17,423 nucleotides of DNA from an uncultured bacterium (GCA_903872005.1 CAIQJD010000560.1:1-17423); one strand, 5' to 3'. Positions 1-8,161 are shown, counted from the stretch's first letter. The notes: generated by a model not told the origin, from the letters alone. A program made the numbers and translations.

Positions 1-907
1 CCTGGCCCAGACGCCGGCCGAGCCGAAAGCCTGGTTCCAGGCTGACCGGACGACCCTCACCGTGGGCGACCGCGTCCTCCTGGCGCTCTTCGTGCAGGCG
101 CCGGCCGACGCGCAGCCGCAATTCCCCGAATTGCCGCCCCAGTGGGGCGATTTCGAGGTGTTGGAGCAGCGCGACCGCGCCCCGCAGAAGGACAAGGCCG
201 GCGCGGTCATCAGCGGGCGCGAATATGTCGTCACCCTCTTCGCGCCGGGCGACTATGTCACGCCGGATACGGCCGTGTCGCTGCGCGATGCGGCCGGCGC
301 GGCCATCGCCCTCATGCCCCAGCCCCTCAGCCTGACCGTGACCAGCGTATTGACCGATACGGCGCAGACCGACCTGCGCGACCTGAAGCCGCAGGTCGAG
401 CTGCCCTTCAACTGGCGCACGGCCGGCTGGATTGCCCTGGGCGTCCTGGGCGCGGCGGCGCTGGCCCTGGCCGGCGTCCTCCTGGCGCGGCGGCTGCGCC
501 GGCCGGCGCACGTCGCAGCGCCGGCCCCGGTGATAGACACCCGCCCGCCCGAAGAGATCGCCTACGCCGAGCTGACCCGCATCGAGGAGTTGCATCTGGT
601 GGAAGCCGGCGACGTCAAACAGCACTATTCGCTGACCGCCGATTGTCTGCGCCGCTATCTGGGCGGATTGTACGGCGCGCCGGCGCTGGATCGCACGACC
701 GATGAGCTGGCGCGGCTGTTGCGCCGCCGGCGCGCCGACGTTTCCATCGCTCGCGCCGCGCTGGACATCCTGGAAGAGAGCGACCTGGTGAAGTTCGCCA
801 AGGCGCGCCCGCCGGCCGAGGAGGCGCGCGGCCTCGTGGGGCGGGTGCGCGCCTTTGTGGATCGCACGCGGCCGGCGACCGCGCCGGCAGGAGGCGCAGG
901 GCAATGA
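1..907 (+). CDS. BatD-like / DUF4381-like membrane protein (5' end missing)
   Basis: The reading frame is open from base 2, so the gene begins upstream of the window. The ATG at 62 is internal. About 301 residues are visible. The first ones (LAQTPAEPKAWFQADRT) look like the region just after a signal peptide, because BatD at 8161 also has ALAQ at its predicted cleavage site, so little may be missing. An exported beta-rich domain runs to about base 420. One membrane segment follows (WIALGVLGAAALALAGVLLA, about 428-487), then a basic stop-transfer stretch and a cytoplasmic helical tail. The tail carries the pattern HYSLTADCLRRYLGG, TTDELARLL and SDLVKFAKARPP, which is typical of DUF4381/BatD-type tails in MoxR-linked clusters. 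The stop overlaps the batA start as ATGA, which suggests translational coupling. Its role is inferred to be in the Bat envelope complex. Family assignment is fairly sure, the biochemical function unknown. Confidence 0.75.
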   Translation, partial: LAQTPAEPKAWFQADRTTLTVGDRVLLALFVQAPADAQPQFPELPPQWGDFEVLEQRDRAPQKDKAGAVISGREYVVTLFAPGDYVTPDTAVSLRDAAGAAIALMPQPLSLTVTSVLTDTAQTDLRDLKPQVELPFNWRTAGWIALGVLGAAALALAGVLLARRLRRPAHVAAPAPVIDTRPPEEIAYAELTRIEELHLVEAGDVKQHYSLTADCLRRYLGGLYGAPALDRTTDELARLLRRRRADVSIARAALDILEESDLVKFAKARPPAEEARGLVGRVRAFVDRTRPATAPAGGAGQ

Positions 908-1908
908 CGCGTTTCGCGGACCCCTGGGCGCTCCTGCTCCTGTTGGGCCTGCCGCCCCTGATGTTTCTCTATTGGCGCCGGCAACGCGCCGCGGCCCTGC
1001 CGGCGTGGCGCTTCTCCACCCTGCGCCTGATGGCCGGCGCGCCCCCTTCGTGGCGCGCCCGCGCCCGCCATCTCCTGTTCGTCGGGCGCCTGCTGGGCCT
1101 GGCGCTGATCATCGCCGCGCTGGCGCGGCCCCAGAGCGGCTCGACCCGTGACGTAGTGCGCGGCGAAGGCATTGACATCATGCTCGTCCTGGATATGTCG
1201 GGGAGCATGGCGGCCGAGGACTTTCAGCCACAGAACCGGCTGCAAGTGGCGAAAGAGGTGGTCAAGGAGTTCGTGCGCGGCCGGCAGTACGACCGCATCG
1301 GTCTGGTGGTCTTCGCCCGCCAGAGCTACCTGCAATGCCCGTTGACCCTGGACTACGACATCTTGACCCGGCTGGTGGATCAGATTGAGCTGGCCCCCGA
1401 CATGAAACTGGACGATGGGACGGCCATCGGCGTCGCCATCGGCACAGCGGTCAATCATCTCAAGGATTCGACAGCGAAGAGCCGCATCGTCGTCCTACTG
1501 ACCGACGGCAACAATAACGCCGGCCCAATTGACCCGCTCACGGCGGCCCAGGCGGCCCATGCCCTGGGCGTCAAGGTCTACACCATCGGCGCCGGCCGGC
1601 CGGACGACGCGCCGGTGACGGTGCGCGACCCGGTCCTGGGCGTGCAACGCGTGAGCATGCCGACGGAGCTGGATGAAGAGACGCTGCGTCAGGTGGCCGA
1701 GACGGCCGACGGCCTCTACTTCCGCGCCACCGACGCCAATGCGCTGCGGCAGATTTATCAGAAGATCAGTCAGATGGAACAGTCGAAGGTCGAAATCAAG
1801 CGGTATACGCGCTATCGCGAATTGGCCGGCTGGTTCCTCGCGCCGGCGCTGGCGTTTCTGGCGTTGGAATGGGTGCTGCGCCAGAGCTGGCTGCGAACAT
1901 TGCCGTAG
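904..1908 (+). CDS. batA: BatA-like von Willebrand factor A membrane protein
   Basis: This 334-residue protein has the usual BatA layout and length. There are two N-terminal membrane segments (about residues 9-23 and 57-75) flanking a short basic loop with the ALPAWRFSTL motif. A VWA domain follows from about residue 90 to 290, and a last membrane helix lies near the C-terminus (about 311-327). The MIDAS metal site is complete: D97-x-S99-x-S101 in LVLDMSGSM, T173 in DDGTAIG, and D201 in VLLTDG. BatA belongs to the Bacteroides aerotolerance/MoxR-associated gene family, whose VWA proteins are thought to assemble with TPR partners at the envelope. The start overlaps the previous stop by 4 nt. 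The batB homologue lies about 2.1 kb downstream, separated by a glycosyltransferase gene, which departs from the usual adjacent batA-batB order. Confidence 0.88.
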   Translation: MTRFADPWALLLLLGLPPLMFLYWRRQRAAALPAWRFSTLRLMAGAPPSWRARARHLLFVGRLLGLALIIAALARPQSGSTRDVVRGEGIDIMLVLDMSGSMAAEDFQPQNRLQVAKEVVKEFVRGRQYDRIGLVVFARQSYLQCPLTLDYDILTRLVDQIELAPDMKLDDGTAIGVAIGTAVNHLKDSTAKSRIVVLLTDGNNNAGPIDPLTAAQAAHALGVKVYTIGAGRPDDAPVTVRDPVLGVQRVSMPTELDEETLRQVAETADGLYFRATDANALRQIYQKISQMEQSKVEIKRYTRYRELAGWFLAPALAFLALEWVLRQSWLRTLP

Positions 1909-1989
1909 TATAGCGCCTTGTGCGCGTCTGGTCTTTCGGACGGCCACAAGGGCCGATGCTACGAGGATGGTTGATTCGTCGGGATGGCT

Positions 1990-1993
1990 GGAG
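1990..1993 (+). promoter_or_regulatory. Shine-Dalgarno site deciding the glycosyltransferase start
   Basis: GGAG lies 8 nt before the ATG at 2002. The in-frame ATG at 1984 has no comparable purine-rich site before it. This favours the downstream start and removes six residues from the longest possible protein. Confidence 0.5.
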
Positions 1994-2001
1994 ATGAGAC
2001 G

Positions 2002-3984
2002 ATGCTAGATGCCCTACAACCGAGGACGGTTCCGCCGGGGGCGCTGGCCGCTCGGCCGCTCTTGAGCGCGCGGGCGACGCGCCTCCTGGCGCTGGGGGCG
2101 ATTGTGGCCCTGGCGGTAGCCCTGCGCTTCGCCAATCTGGCCTCCCTGGGCTACGTCAATCATTACTATTCGGCCGGCGTGACGGCCATGCTACACTCGT
2201 GGCGCAACTTCTTCTTCGTGGCGGCCGAGCCGGGCGGCTCCGTGACGATTGACAAGCCGCCCCTGGGGCTGTGGATTCAGGCGGCGTCGGCCGGGCTGAT
2301 GGGGGTTAACACCCTGGGCGTGCTGCTGCCGCAGCTTTTGGCCGGCTGCCTCTCGGTGATCCTGCTCTATCACCTGGTGCGGCGCAGCTTCGGCACGGCC
2401 GGCGGCCTGATCGCGGCGCTGACCCTGGCGCTCACGCCGGTGGCCGTGGCGACTGACCGCAACAACACGATGGATAGCACGCTGATCCTGACGCTGCTTC
2501 TGGCGGCCTGGGCCTTCCTGCGGGCTGCCGAAAACCGGCGGCTGCGCGATCTGCTCCTGGGGGCGATCCTGGTCGGGCTGGGCTTCAATATCAAGATGCT
2601 GCAAGCCTACCTGGCGCTGCCGGCTTTCTACGCCGCCTATTTCCTGGGCTGCGGCGAGCGACTGCTGCCCAAGATCGGCCGGCTGGCGCTGGCGACGGTC
2701 GTCATCCTGGCCGTCTCGCTGGCCTGGGTCGCCGCGGTGGAGCTGACGCCGGCCGACCAGCGTCCCTATGTGGGGAGCAGCAGCGACAACTCGGAGCTGA
2801 GCCTCATCGTCGGCTACAACGGGATGCAGCGCCTCCTGGGCATGGTCGGGCGGGGCGGCGCGCGCACCATGGGCAGCCTCTTTCAGGCGGGCAATACCCC
2901 CGGCCGGCCCACCGGCTTCGGCGGCGGGCCGGGCATGAGCGGCACGGGGACGGCCGGCCCCTGGCGGCTCTTCATCCCGCCGCTGGGCAAAGAGGTCGGC
3001 TGGCTCTTGCCCTTCGGCCTCTTCAGCATGGCCTTGATCGCCGTCCGTTCGCGGCCCCGCTGGCCCCTGGCGCCGCGCCATCAGGCGGTCATCCTGTGGG
3101 GCGGATGGCTGCTGGTCGGCGGCGCGTTCTTCAGCATTGCCGGCTTCTTCCACGAGTATTACCTGTCCATGTTGGCCGCGCCGCTGGCCGCGCTGGTGGG
3201 GGCCGGCCTGGCCGAGCTATGGCAGCTGCGCGGCGAGCAGCCCTGGATCGCGCTGCCGATCCTGGTCGTTACGACGGCGGCGACGGCCTGGCTCCAGTTC
3301 GGCATCGCCAGCGCCTTCGTGAGCAATTTCTGGTGGCTGCCGGCGCTGATCGGTCTGGGGGTGGCCGGCGCGCTCTTCCTGGCCGCCGCGCCGCGGCCGG
3401 ATAATCTCCTGGCGCGCGCCGGCTTCGCCGGCCTCGTCGCCGTCATGCTGGTCACGCCCGGCCTGTGGGCCTATTGGACCAACGCCAATTCCAGCAGCAA
3501 CCAGTCCTTGCCGGCGGCTTATGACGGACGCTCCAGCGGGCCGGCCAATCGGGGCAGCCTGTCAGTGAATCAAGAGCTGCTCAACTACCTGCAGCCGCGC
3601 ACCAAGGGGATGACCTACCTCATGGCCGTGCCCAGCGCCATGCAGGGGGCCGACTATGTCCTGGCGACCGGACGCGGCGTCCTCTATCTCGGCGGCTTCA
3701 TGGGGCAGGATCGAGTCAAGACCGGCGCACAGTTGGCGGAGCTGGTGGCGGCCGGCGAACTGCGCTACATCTACTGGGATACGCGGCGCGGCGGCTTCGG
3801 CGGCTTCTCGCCGGCGCAATCCGACGTCTCGGCCTTCCTCGCCTCAAGCTGTTCGCAGGTGCAGGGCTACAATGCCGAGACGCGCAATTCGGGCGCGCCA
3901 GACGGCGTCAATCCGGGCGCCGGCGCATTCCAGGGCTTCGGGTCGCTGCAAGTGACGCTGTATGACTGCGCGTCGCAAAACTGA
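2002..3984 (+). CDS. Family 39 glycosyltransferase, ArnT/PMT-like, YkcB/YycA type
   Basis: From the ATG at 2002 the protein has 660 residues (666 from the in-frame ATG at 1984). It is a polytopic membrane protein with many hydrophobic helices. The N-terminal part shows YYSAGVTAMLHSWRNFFF followed by GSVTIDKPPLGLWIQ, with the DKPP at about residues 84-87. This is the signature of the YkcB/YycA branch of GT39 enzymes, which transfer sugar from a polyprenyl-phosphate donor on the outer face of the membrane. A Gly-rich loop (about 2917-2960) and a C-terminal extracytoplasmic domain (TYLMAVPSAMQGADYVLATG, then LGGFMGQD) also match that branch. The acceptor is unknown. The gene sits between batA and batB on the same strand, 93 nt after batA and 19 nt before batB, so it is probably co-transcribed with them and might modify an envelope component of that system. 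That last link is inference only. Confidence 0.85.
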   Translation: MLDALQPRTVPPGALAARPLLSARATRLLALGAIVALAVALRFANLASLGYVNHYYSAGVTAMLHSWRNFFFVAAEPGGSVTIDKPPLGLWIQAASAGLMGVNTLGVLLPQLLAGCLSVILLYHLVRRSFGTAGGLIAALTLALTPVAVATDRNNTMDSTLILTLLLAAWAFLRAAENRRLRDLLLGAILVGLGFNIKMLQAYLALPAFYAAYFLGCGERLLPKIGRLALATVVILAVSLAWVAAVELTPADQRPYVGSSSDNSELSLIVGYNGMQRLLGMVGRGGARTMGSLFQAGNTPGRPTGFGGGPGMSGTGTAGPWRLFIPPLGKEVGWLLPFGLFSMALIAVRSRPRWPLAPRHQAVILWGGWLLVGGAFFSIAGFFHEYYLSMLAAPLAALVGAGLAELWQLRGEQPWIALPILVVTTAATAWLQFGIASAFVSNFWWLPALIGLGVAGALFLAAAPRPDNLLARAGFAGLVAVMLVTPGLWAYWTNANSSSNQSLPAAYDGRSSGPANRGSLSVNQELLNYLQPRTKGMTYLMAVPSAMQGADYVLATGRGVLYLGGFMGQDRVKTGAQLAELVAAGELRYIYWDTRRGGFGGFSPAQSDVSAFLASSCSQVQGYNAETRNSGAPDGVNPGAGAFQGFGSLQVTLYDCASQN

Positions 3985-4003
3985 GCGCGGGTGAAGGCGA
4001 ATC

Positions 4004-5038
4004 ATGCAATTTGCGCAACCGCTGTACCTCTATCTGCTGATCGCATTGCCGCTCCTGGCGCTGGCCTGGCTATTGGCCGAGCGCCGGCGCCAGCGCGACC
4101 TGGCCCGCCTGGGAGACGCGCCGCTGCTGGCGCAAATGACCGGCTCGCTGGATCCGCGCCGGCGGCGCATCAAGGGCCTCCTCACACTTCTGGGCCTGAC
4201 GCTGCTGATTCTGGCCGCGGCGCGGCCGCAGATAGGGAGCCGGCTGGAGCTGGTGGAGCAACGCGGCCTGGATGTGATGGTGGCGCTGGACATCTCGTCG
4301 AGCATGTTGGCGCGCGACATGGCCCCCAACCGCCTGGAGAAGGCCAAGCTGGAAGTCAATGACCTGTTGGATCGCCTGCCGGCGGCCAATGTCGGTCTGG
4401 TGGTCTTCGCCGGCAGCAGCTTCATCCAGTTCCCGCTGACGACGGATATTGGGGCGGCGCGCACCCTCCTGGAAGCCGCGCGCCCAGAATCGGTCTCCCT
4501 GGCCGGCACGGCCATCGGCGATGCGCTCCGCAAAGCGGCCGGCGCGTTCGATCAGAAGACGTTGAAGTACAAGGCGCTGCTCCTGCTCACCGACGGCGAG
4601 GATCACGACAGCGACCCGGTCGGCGCGGCGCGCCAGGCCGCCGAGAGCGGCGTGGTGATTTACGCCATCGGCTTCGGCCGGCCCGAAGGGGAGCCGATCC
4701 CGGTGTTGGATGCGAAGGGCAACGTCATTGACTACAAGCGCGACCGCAACGGTCAGACGGTACTCTCGCGGCTGGATGAGGCGACATTGCAAGAGGTGGC
4801 CCGGGTCAGCAACGGGGCCTATTTCCGCGCCACCCAGAGCGGCCGTGAGATCGAGCAGATCGCCGGCCTGATTCAGAACATGGAACAGCGCGAGGCCGAA
4901 GGGCAATTCCTGGTGCAGCGCGTCGAGCGGTTTCAGATTCCATTGGCGCTGGGACTGGCGGCGCTGGCCGGCGAATTCCTGTTGAATGAGCGCCGGCGTC
5001 GCGCGGAGGGACAGAATCATGGTAAAACGACGTCTTGA
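4004..5038 (+). CDS. batB: BatB-like von Willebrand factor A membrane protein
   Basis: This 344-residue protein parallels BatA. It has an N-terminal helix (about residues 7-24), a basic loop, a second helix (about 58-73), a VWA domain (about 88-290) and a C-terminal hydrophobic helix (about 313-327). The MIDAS is intact: D96-x-S98-x-S100 in VALDISSSM, T169 in LAGTAIG, and D197 in LLLTDGED. The segment FRATQSGREIEQI followed by a final helix is typical of BatB. BatB proteins are usually encoded next to TPR-containing BatC, as here, and are thought to form a membrane complex with it. The start is preceded by a GAAGG-type site. The 3' end overlaps the preferred batC start at 5019 by 20 nt, so the two are likely translationally coupled. 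Confidence 0.88.
   Translation: MQFAQPLYLYLLIALPLLALAWLLAERRRQRDLARLGDAPLLAQMTGSLDPRRRRIKGLLTLLGLTLLILAAARPQIGSRLELVEQRGLDVMVALDISSSMLARDMAPNRLEKAKLEVNDLLDRLPAANVGLVVFAGSSFIQFPLTTDIGAARTLLEAARPESVSLAGTAIGDALRKAAGAFDQKTLKYKALLLLTDGEDHDSDPVGAARQAAESGVVIYAIGFGRPEGEPIPVLDAKGNVIDYKRDRNGQTVLSRLDEATLQEVARVSNGAYFRATQSGREIEQIAGLIQNMEQREAEGQFLVQRVERFQIPLALGLAALAGEFLLNERRRRAEGQNHGKTTS
5005..5010 (+). promoter_or_regulatory. Shine-Dalgarno site deciding the batC start
   Basis: GGAGGG ends 8 nt before the ATG at 5019 and lies inside the batB coding region. It supports 5019 over the in-frame ATG at 4986 and over non-ATG starts beyond the palindromic element (for example TTG at 5217). Confidence 0.6.
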
Positions 5039-5975
5039 ACGCGCGGCCGGCGGAAGTTTCACCGCAGAGACGCAGAGAGCGCAGAGTTTCAGAAATGGTT
5101 TTTCCCCATTGGCTCCCATCTGGTTTCCTCTGCGTCCTCTGCGCCTCTGCGGTGGCAAATCTGCTGGACAGTCCCATCGCCCTGACCGAGAGCCGAGCGC
5201 GCCCGCAGTTCGCGTCTTGCCGGTGCTGTTGCTCGTCCTCTTCCTGCTCCTGCTCACCGGCTGCGCCGCGGCGCAGAACCGCAAGGGGAATCAGCTCTAC
5301 AGCGGCCAACAGTACGATCAGGCCATGTTGGCCTATCAGGACGCGCAAGCCGAGTTGCCCGAACAACCGCAGTTACATTATAATATCGGGAATACGCTGC
5401 ACCGCCTGGGCGACTATGCCCGGGCCATCAGCGAGACGCTGCAGTTGCGCCCCGACGCGCCGGCCGATCTCTTGACCGACGCGGCCTACAATCTGGGCAA
5501 TTCGTTGTTCCGTCTGGAGCAGTACGCCGACGCCGTCGAGGCGTACAAGCAGACGTTGCGCCTGCGGCCCGATGATCTGGACGCCAAAGTGAATCTGGAG
5601 CTGGCGCTCCTGAAGCTGCAAGAACAGCAGGAACAACAGGAACAGCAACAAGAGCAGCAAGAGCAACAAGACCCATCGGGGCAGACGACGCCGACGCCCC
5701 AGACCGGCCAGCAGGGCGGCGGCACGCCGACGCCCCAGGCCGGCGCAGACCCCACGCCGGGGGCCACCCCGACAACGTCGTCCGCGCCATCCAATTCCCA
5801 AAATGGCGGAACGCCCACGCCGCAGGCCGCCCCAACCGGCGCGGCCTCGGCTGGCATGACGCAGCAACAAGCCTTGCAGCTCTTGCAGGCCCTCGCCGAA
5901 GACGAGAAGACGCTCCAGGAAATTCTGGCGCAGATGGAGCGCTTCCCGGACACGAATGTGGACAAAGACTGGTGA
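5019..5975 (+). CDS. batC: BatC-like TPR lipoprotein
   Basis: From ATG 5019 the protein has 318 residues. A hydrophobic stretch (LPVLLLVLFLLLLTGC) ends in a lipobox with Cys82, so the mature protein should be lipid-anchored. TPR motifs follow (about residues 87-200: NRKGNQLYSGQQYDQAMLAY, HYNIGNTLHRLGDYARAI, AAYNLGNSLFRLEQYADAV). Next come a Q/E-rich stretch (about 201-218) and a Thr-Pro-Gly linker containing an exact 15-bp repeat (5688-5702 and 5724-5738). A C-terminal helix carries the BatC ending QALAEDEKTLQEIL...KDW. The 81 residues before the Cys are far longer than a normal lipoprotein signal. About residues 14-47 are encoded by an inverted-repeat element (5057-5159), so the element appears to have split the original basic start (MVKRR) from the hydrophobic core. 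Translation might instead begin after the element (TTG 5217), but the strong site before 5019 argues for the long form. Confidence 0.82.
   Translation: MVKRRLERAAGGSFTAETQRAQSFRNGFSPLAPIWFPLRPLRLCGGKSAGQSHRPDREPSAPAVRVLPVLLLVLFLLLLTGCAAAQNRKGNQLYSGQQYDQAMLAYQDAQAELPEQPQLHYNIGNTLHRLGDYARAISETLQLRPDAPADLLTDAAYNLGNSLFRLEQYADAVEAYKQTLRLRPDDLDAKVNLELALLKLQEQQEQQEQQQEQQEQQDPSGQTTPTPQTGQQGGGTPTPQAGADPTPGATPTTSSAPSNSQNGGTPTPQAAPTGAASAGMTQQQALQLLQALAEDEKTLQEILAQMERFPDTNVDKDW
5057..5159 (+). repeat. Palindromic element inserted in frame in the batC leader
   Basis: Two 27-nt arms, 5060-5086 and 5128-5154, are inverted copies of each other with three mismatches. Each arm is built from the iterated motif GCAGAG. 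They enclose about 41 nt of unrelated sequence, and short T and A runs (5057-5059, 5157-5159) may be part of the unit. The whole unit stays open in the batC frame. Arms built on CCGCAGAGACGCAGAG recur as dispersed repeats in many bacterial genomes, so this is probably one copy of such a family rather than part of the ancestral gene. The exact edges and the target-site length cannot be fixed from one copy. Confidence 0.75.
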
Positions 5976-6018
5976 GCGATAGTCCGTAGATTGCAGCGGT
6001 TCAAACGAAGGAGAAGTC

Positions 6019-7116
6019 ATGCGACAGGCGCCTTTCTGGCTCTTGGGGGTCGGCGGCGTGGGCGCGACCCTGTTGGAGATGCTGCTCGACGACGCCGTCA
6101 GCGCACGGATTGCCGGCCGCGCCGGCATGGAATTCATGCCCCTCTTGTTGGCCGATAGCCGCGGCTATCTGGCTGCGCCGGCCGGCCTGGGCCGCGACCA
6201 GGCGCTGGCGGCGCTGGCCTGCAAGCGCCGGGGCGGCTCGCTCCTGGATTTGCCCGGCGCGCGACCGCTGGGCGCGCCGGCCGAGGCCCTGGCAGCCCTC
6301 GGCGCATTGGCAGGGACGATTGGCGTGGACGCCACGGCCGCCGAGACGACCGCGCCGGCGCTGCTGGCCGCGCTGGAGGCCGGCGGCTGCGTCGCCATCT
6401 CGAACAAGCGCCCGCTCACCGGCAGCCTGGCGCAGTTTCAGGCCCTCACCCGCACGCGCCGGCTGCGCCACGAGGCCACCGTCGGAGCCGGCCTGCCGGT
6501 CATCAGCACCCTGACCGGCCTGCTGGATACCGGCGACGAAATCACCGCCATCCAGGGCTGTTTCAGCGGCACCCTGGGCTTCGTCTGCTCGGCGCTCAAT
6601 CGCGGCGAACCTTACTCGCGGGCCGTCCTGCAGGCTGTGGAAGCCGGCTACGCCGAGCCGGATCCGCGCGAGGACTTGTGCGGCCTGGATGTGGCGCGCA
6701 AGGCCCTGATCCTGAGCCGGCTGTGCGGCCGACGGCTGGAATTGGCCGACTTGCAGGTCAAGCCGATGATCCCGGCGCGCCTGGAGGGCCTGACCCGCGA
6801 GGAGTTCTTGCGCCGGCTCCCCGAAGCCGACGCCGAGATGTCGGCCCTGGTGACCGACGCGGCGCGGCGCGGCCGCGTGCTGGCTTACGTGGCTGATCTG
6901 ACCACCGCCACGCCGACCATTGGCCTGCAGGCGGTGGATGTCAAGACGCCCGTGGGCGGCCTGAGCGGCACAGATAATATTGTCCTGTTCTCCACCAGAC
7001 GCTACAACCAGACGCCGTTGGTGGTGCGCGGGCCGGGCGCCGGCCGCGCCGTCACGGCCGCCGGCATTTTAAGCGATATGATCGCCCTGGCGAGAGAGGA
7101 GCCATGCCATGACTGA
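6019..7116 (+). CDS. hom: Homoserine dehydrogenase
   Basis: This enzyme reduces aspartate 4-semialdehyde to homoserine with NAD(P)H, the branch step toward threonine and methionine. The 365-residue protein has an N-terminal Rossmann fold (LLGVGGVGATLLE, residues 8-20), the SNKRPLTG segment with K130, EATVGAGLPVISTL (152-165), FSGTLGFV (182-189), and the family signature GYAEPDPREDLCGLDVARK (210-228). D219 and K228 lie in the catalytic region. It ends with GPGAGRAVTAAGILSD. There is no ACT domain, so this is the short form, resembling the homoserine dehydrogenase half of ThrA, and feedback control through an ACT domain is not expected. AAGGAG lies 5 nt before the ATG. The gene follows batC by 43 nt and overlaps asd by 8 nt. 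The pathway pairing with asd is natural; the position inside a bat operon is odd. Confidence 0.92.
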   Translation: MRQAPFWLLGVGGVGATLLEMLLDDAVSARIAGRAGMEFMPLLLADSRGYLAAPAGLGRDQALAALACKRRGGSLLDLPGARPLGAPAEALAALGALAGTIGVDATAAETTAPALLAALEAGGCVAISNKRPLTGSLAQFQALTRTRRLRHEATVGAGLPVISTLTGLLDTGDEITAIQGCFSGTLGFVCSALNRGEPYSRAVLQAVEAGYAEPDPREDLCGLDVARKALILSRLCGRRLELADLQVKPMIPARLEGLTREEFLRRLPEADAEMSALVTDAARRGRVLAYVADLTTATPTIGLQAVDVKTPVGGLSGTDNIVLFSTRRYNQTPLVVRGPGAGRAVTAAGILSDMIALAREEPCHD

Positions 7117-8161
7117 ACGCATGCCCGTCACCATTCTGGGGGCCACCGGCGCGGTGGGCCAGCGCTTCGCGCAGTTGTTAGCCAATCACCCCTGGTTCGA
7201 GATCGCCGGCCTGGCCGCCTCGGAGCGTTCGGCCGGCCAGCGTTACGCCGACGCCTGCCGCTGGGTGTTGGATACGCCGATGCCGGCGGCCGTGCGCGAG
7301 ATGACCGTCATGCCGATCAGCGCCCGCGTCCCGGGCCGCGTCGTCTTTTCGGCGCTCCCCGGCGATCTGGCCGGCCCGATTGAAGAAGAGATGGCGGCGG
7401 CCGGCTATGCCGTCTGCTCCAACGCCTCGGCCCATCGCCTCGACGCCGATGTCCCGCTCGTCATCCCCGAAGTCAACCCGGACCACATCGCCCTGATTGA
7501 GGCGCAGCGCCGGCGGCGCGGCGGGCGCGGCTTCATCGCCACCAATCCCAATTGCTCCACCACCGTCCTGGTCATGGCCCTGGTTCCGCTGCTGCGCGCC
7601 TTCGGCCTGCGCCGGCTGCACGTCGTCACGTTGCAAGCCCTCTCAGGGGCCGGCTACCCCGGCGTCCCCTCCATGGATATTGTGGACAACGTGCTGCCCT
7701 ACATCGGCGGCGAAGAGGGCAAGATGCAGGTGGAGCCGCAGAAGCTCCTCGGCCGGCTGGAAGGGGGCGCGATTGTACCGGCCGGCTTCGTTTCCAGCGC
7801 ACAATGCAACCGCGTCGCGGTGCTGGAAGGCCACACGGTCTGCGTCTCGGCCGAGCTGGAACGGCCGGCCGCGCTGGAAGAGGTGCGCCGCGCCTGGGAG
7901 AGCTACCGCAGCCTGCCGCAAGAGCTGGGGCTGCCCAGCGCGCCGGCGCAGCCGATCATCTATCGCCCCGAAGCGGATCGGCCGCAGCCGCGCCGCGACC
8001 GCGATGCCGGCGCGGGGATGGCGGTCTCGGTCGGCCGGCTGCAAGCCTGCCCGGTGCTGGGCCTCAAGTTTGTGGCGCTGGGGAGCAACACCATCCGCGG
8101 CGCGGCCGGCGGCTCCCTGGGCCTGGCCGAATTGTTGAAGGCGCAGGGGTATTTGGGCTGA
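7109..8161 (+). CDS. asd: Aspartate-semialdehyde dehydrogenase (archaeal/fungal-type)
   Basis: This enzyme reduces beta-aspartyl phosphate to aspartate 4-semialdehyde with NADPH, giving the substrate of the upstream hom product. The 350-residue protein has the nucleotide loop ILGATGAVGQRF (9-20), the catalytic cysteine C149 in ATNPNCSTT, and an acid/base histidine candidate H242 in LEGHTVCV with R235 nearby. The segment LSGAGYPGVPSMDIVDNVLP (178-197) and the C-terminal LGSNTIRGAAGGSLGLAELL are also characteristic. The NPNCSTT context and the LSGAGYPG segment point to the branch typical of archaea and fungi, which also occurs in many bacteria. GAGGAG lies 7 nt before the ATG. The start overlaps hom by 8 nt, and the stop overlaps the batD start as TGATG, which links amino acid synthesis and bat genes in one translational chain. 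Confidence 0.93.
   Translation: MTERMPVTILGATGAVGQRFAQLLANHPWFEIAGLAASERSAGQRYADACRWVLDTPMPAAVREMTVMPISARVPGRVVFSALPGDLAGPIEEEMAAAGYAVCSNASAHRLDADVPLVIPEVNPDHIALIEAQRRRRGGRGFIATNPNCSTTVLVMALVPLLRAFGLRRLHVVTLQALSGAGYPGVPSMDIVDNVLPYIGGEEGKMQVEPQKLLGRLEGGAIVPAGFVSSAQCNRVAVLEGHTVCVSAELERPAALEEVRRAWESYRSLPQELGLPSAPAQPIIYRPEADRPQPRRDRDAGAGMAVSVGRLQACPVLGLKFVALGSNTIRGAAGGSLGLAELLKAQGYLG

Noticed and set aside
1909..2001. Possible repeat remnant (CGGCC-ACAAG-GGCCG, then GCTACGAGG) between batA and the glycosyltransferase gene
   Set aside because: The stem is only 5 bp and there is no second copy in the window, so chance is a fair explanation.
5688..5738. Exact 15-bp direct repeat in batC (5688-5702 and 5724-5738)
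   Set aside because: It encodes the repeated TPTPQ of a low-complexity linker and is best explained by slippage inside the gene, not by a mobile element.
7552..8160. Upstream extension of the batD frame by about 203 codons
   Set aside because: The extension overlaps the catalytic half of asd in another frame and is Arg/Gly/Ala-rich noise. The signal peptide begins cleanly at ATG 8161.
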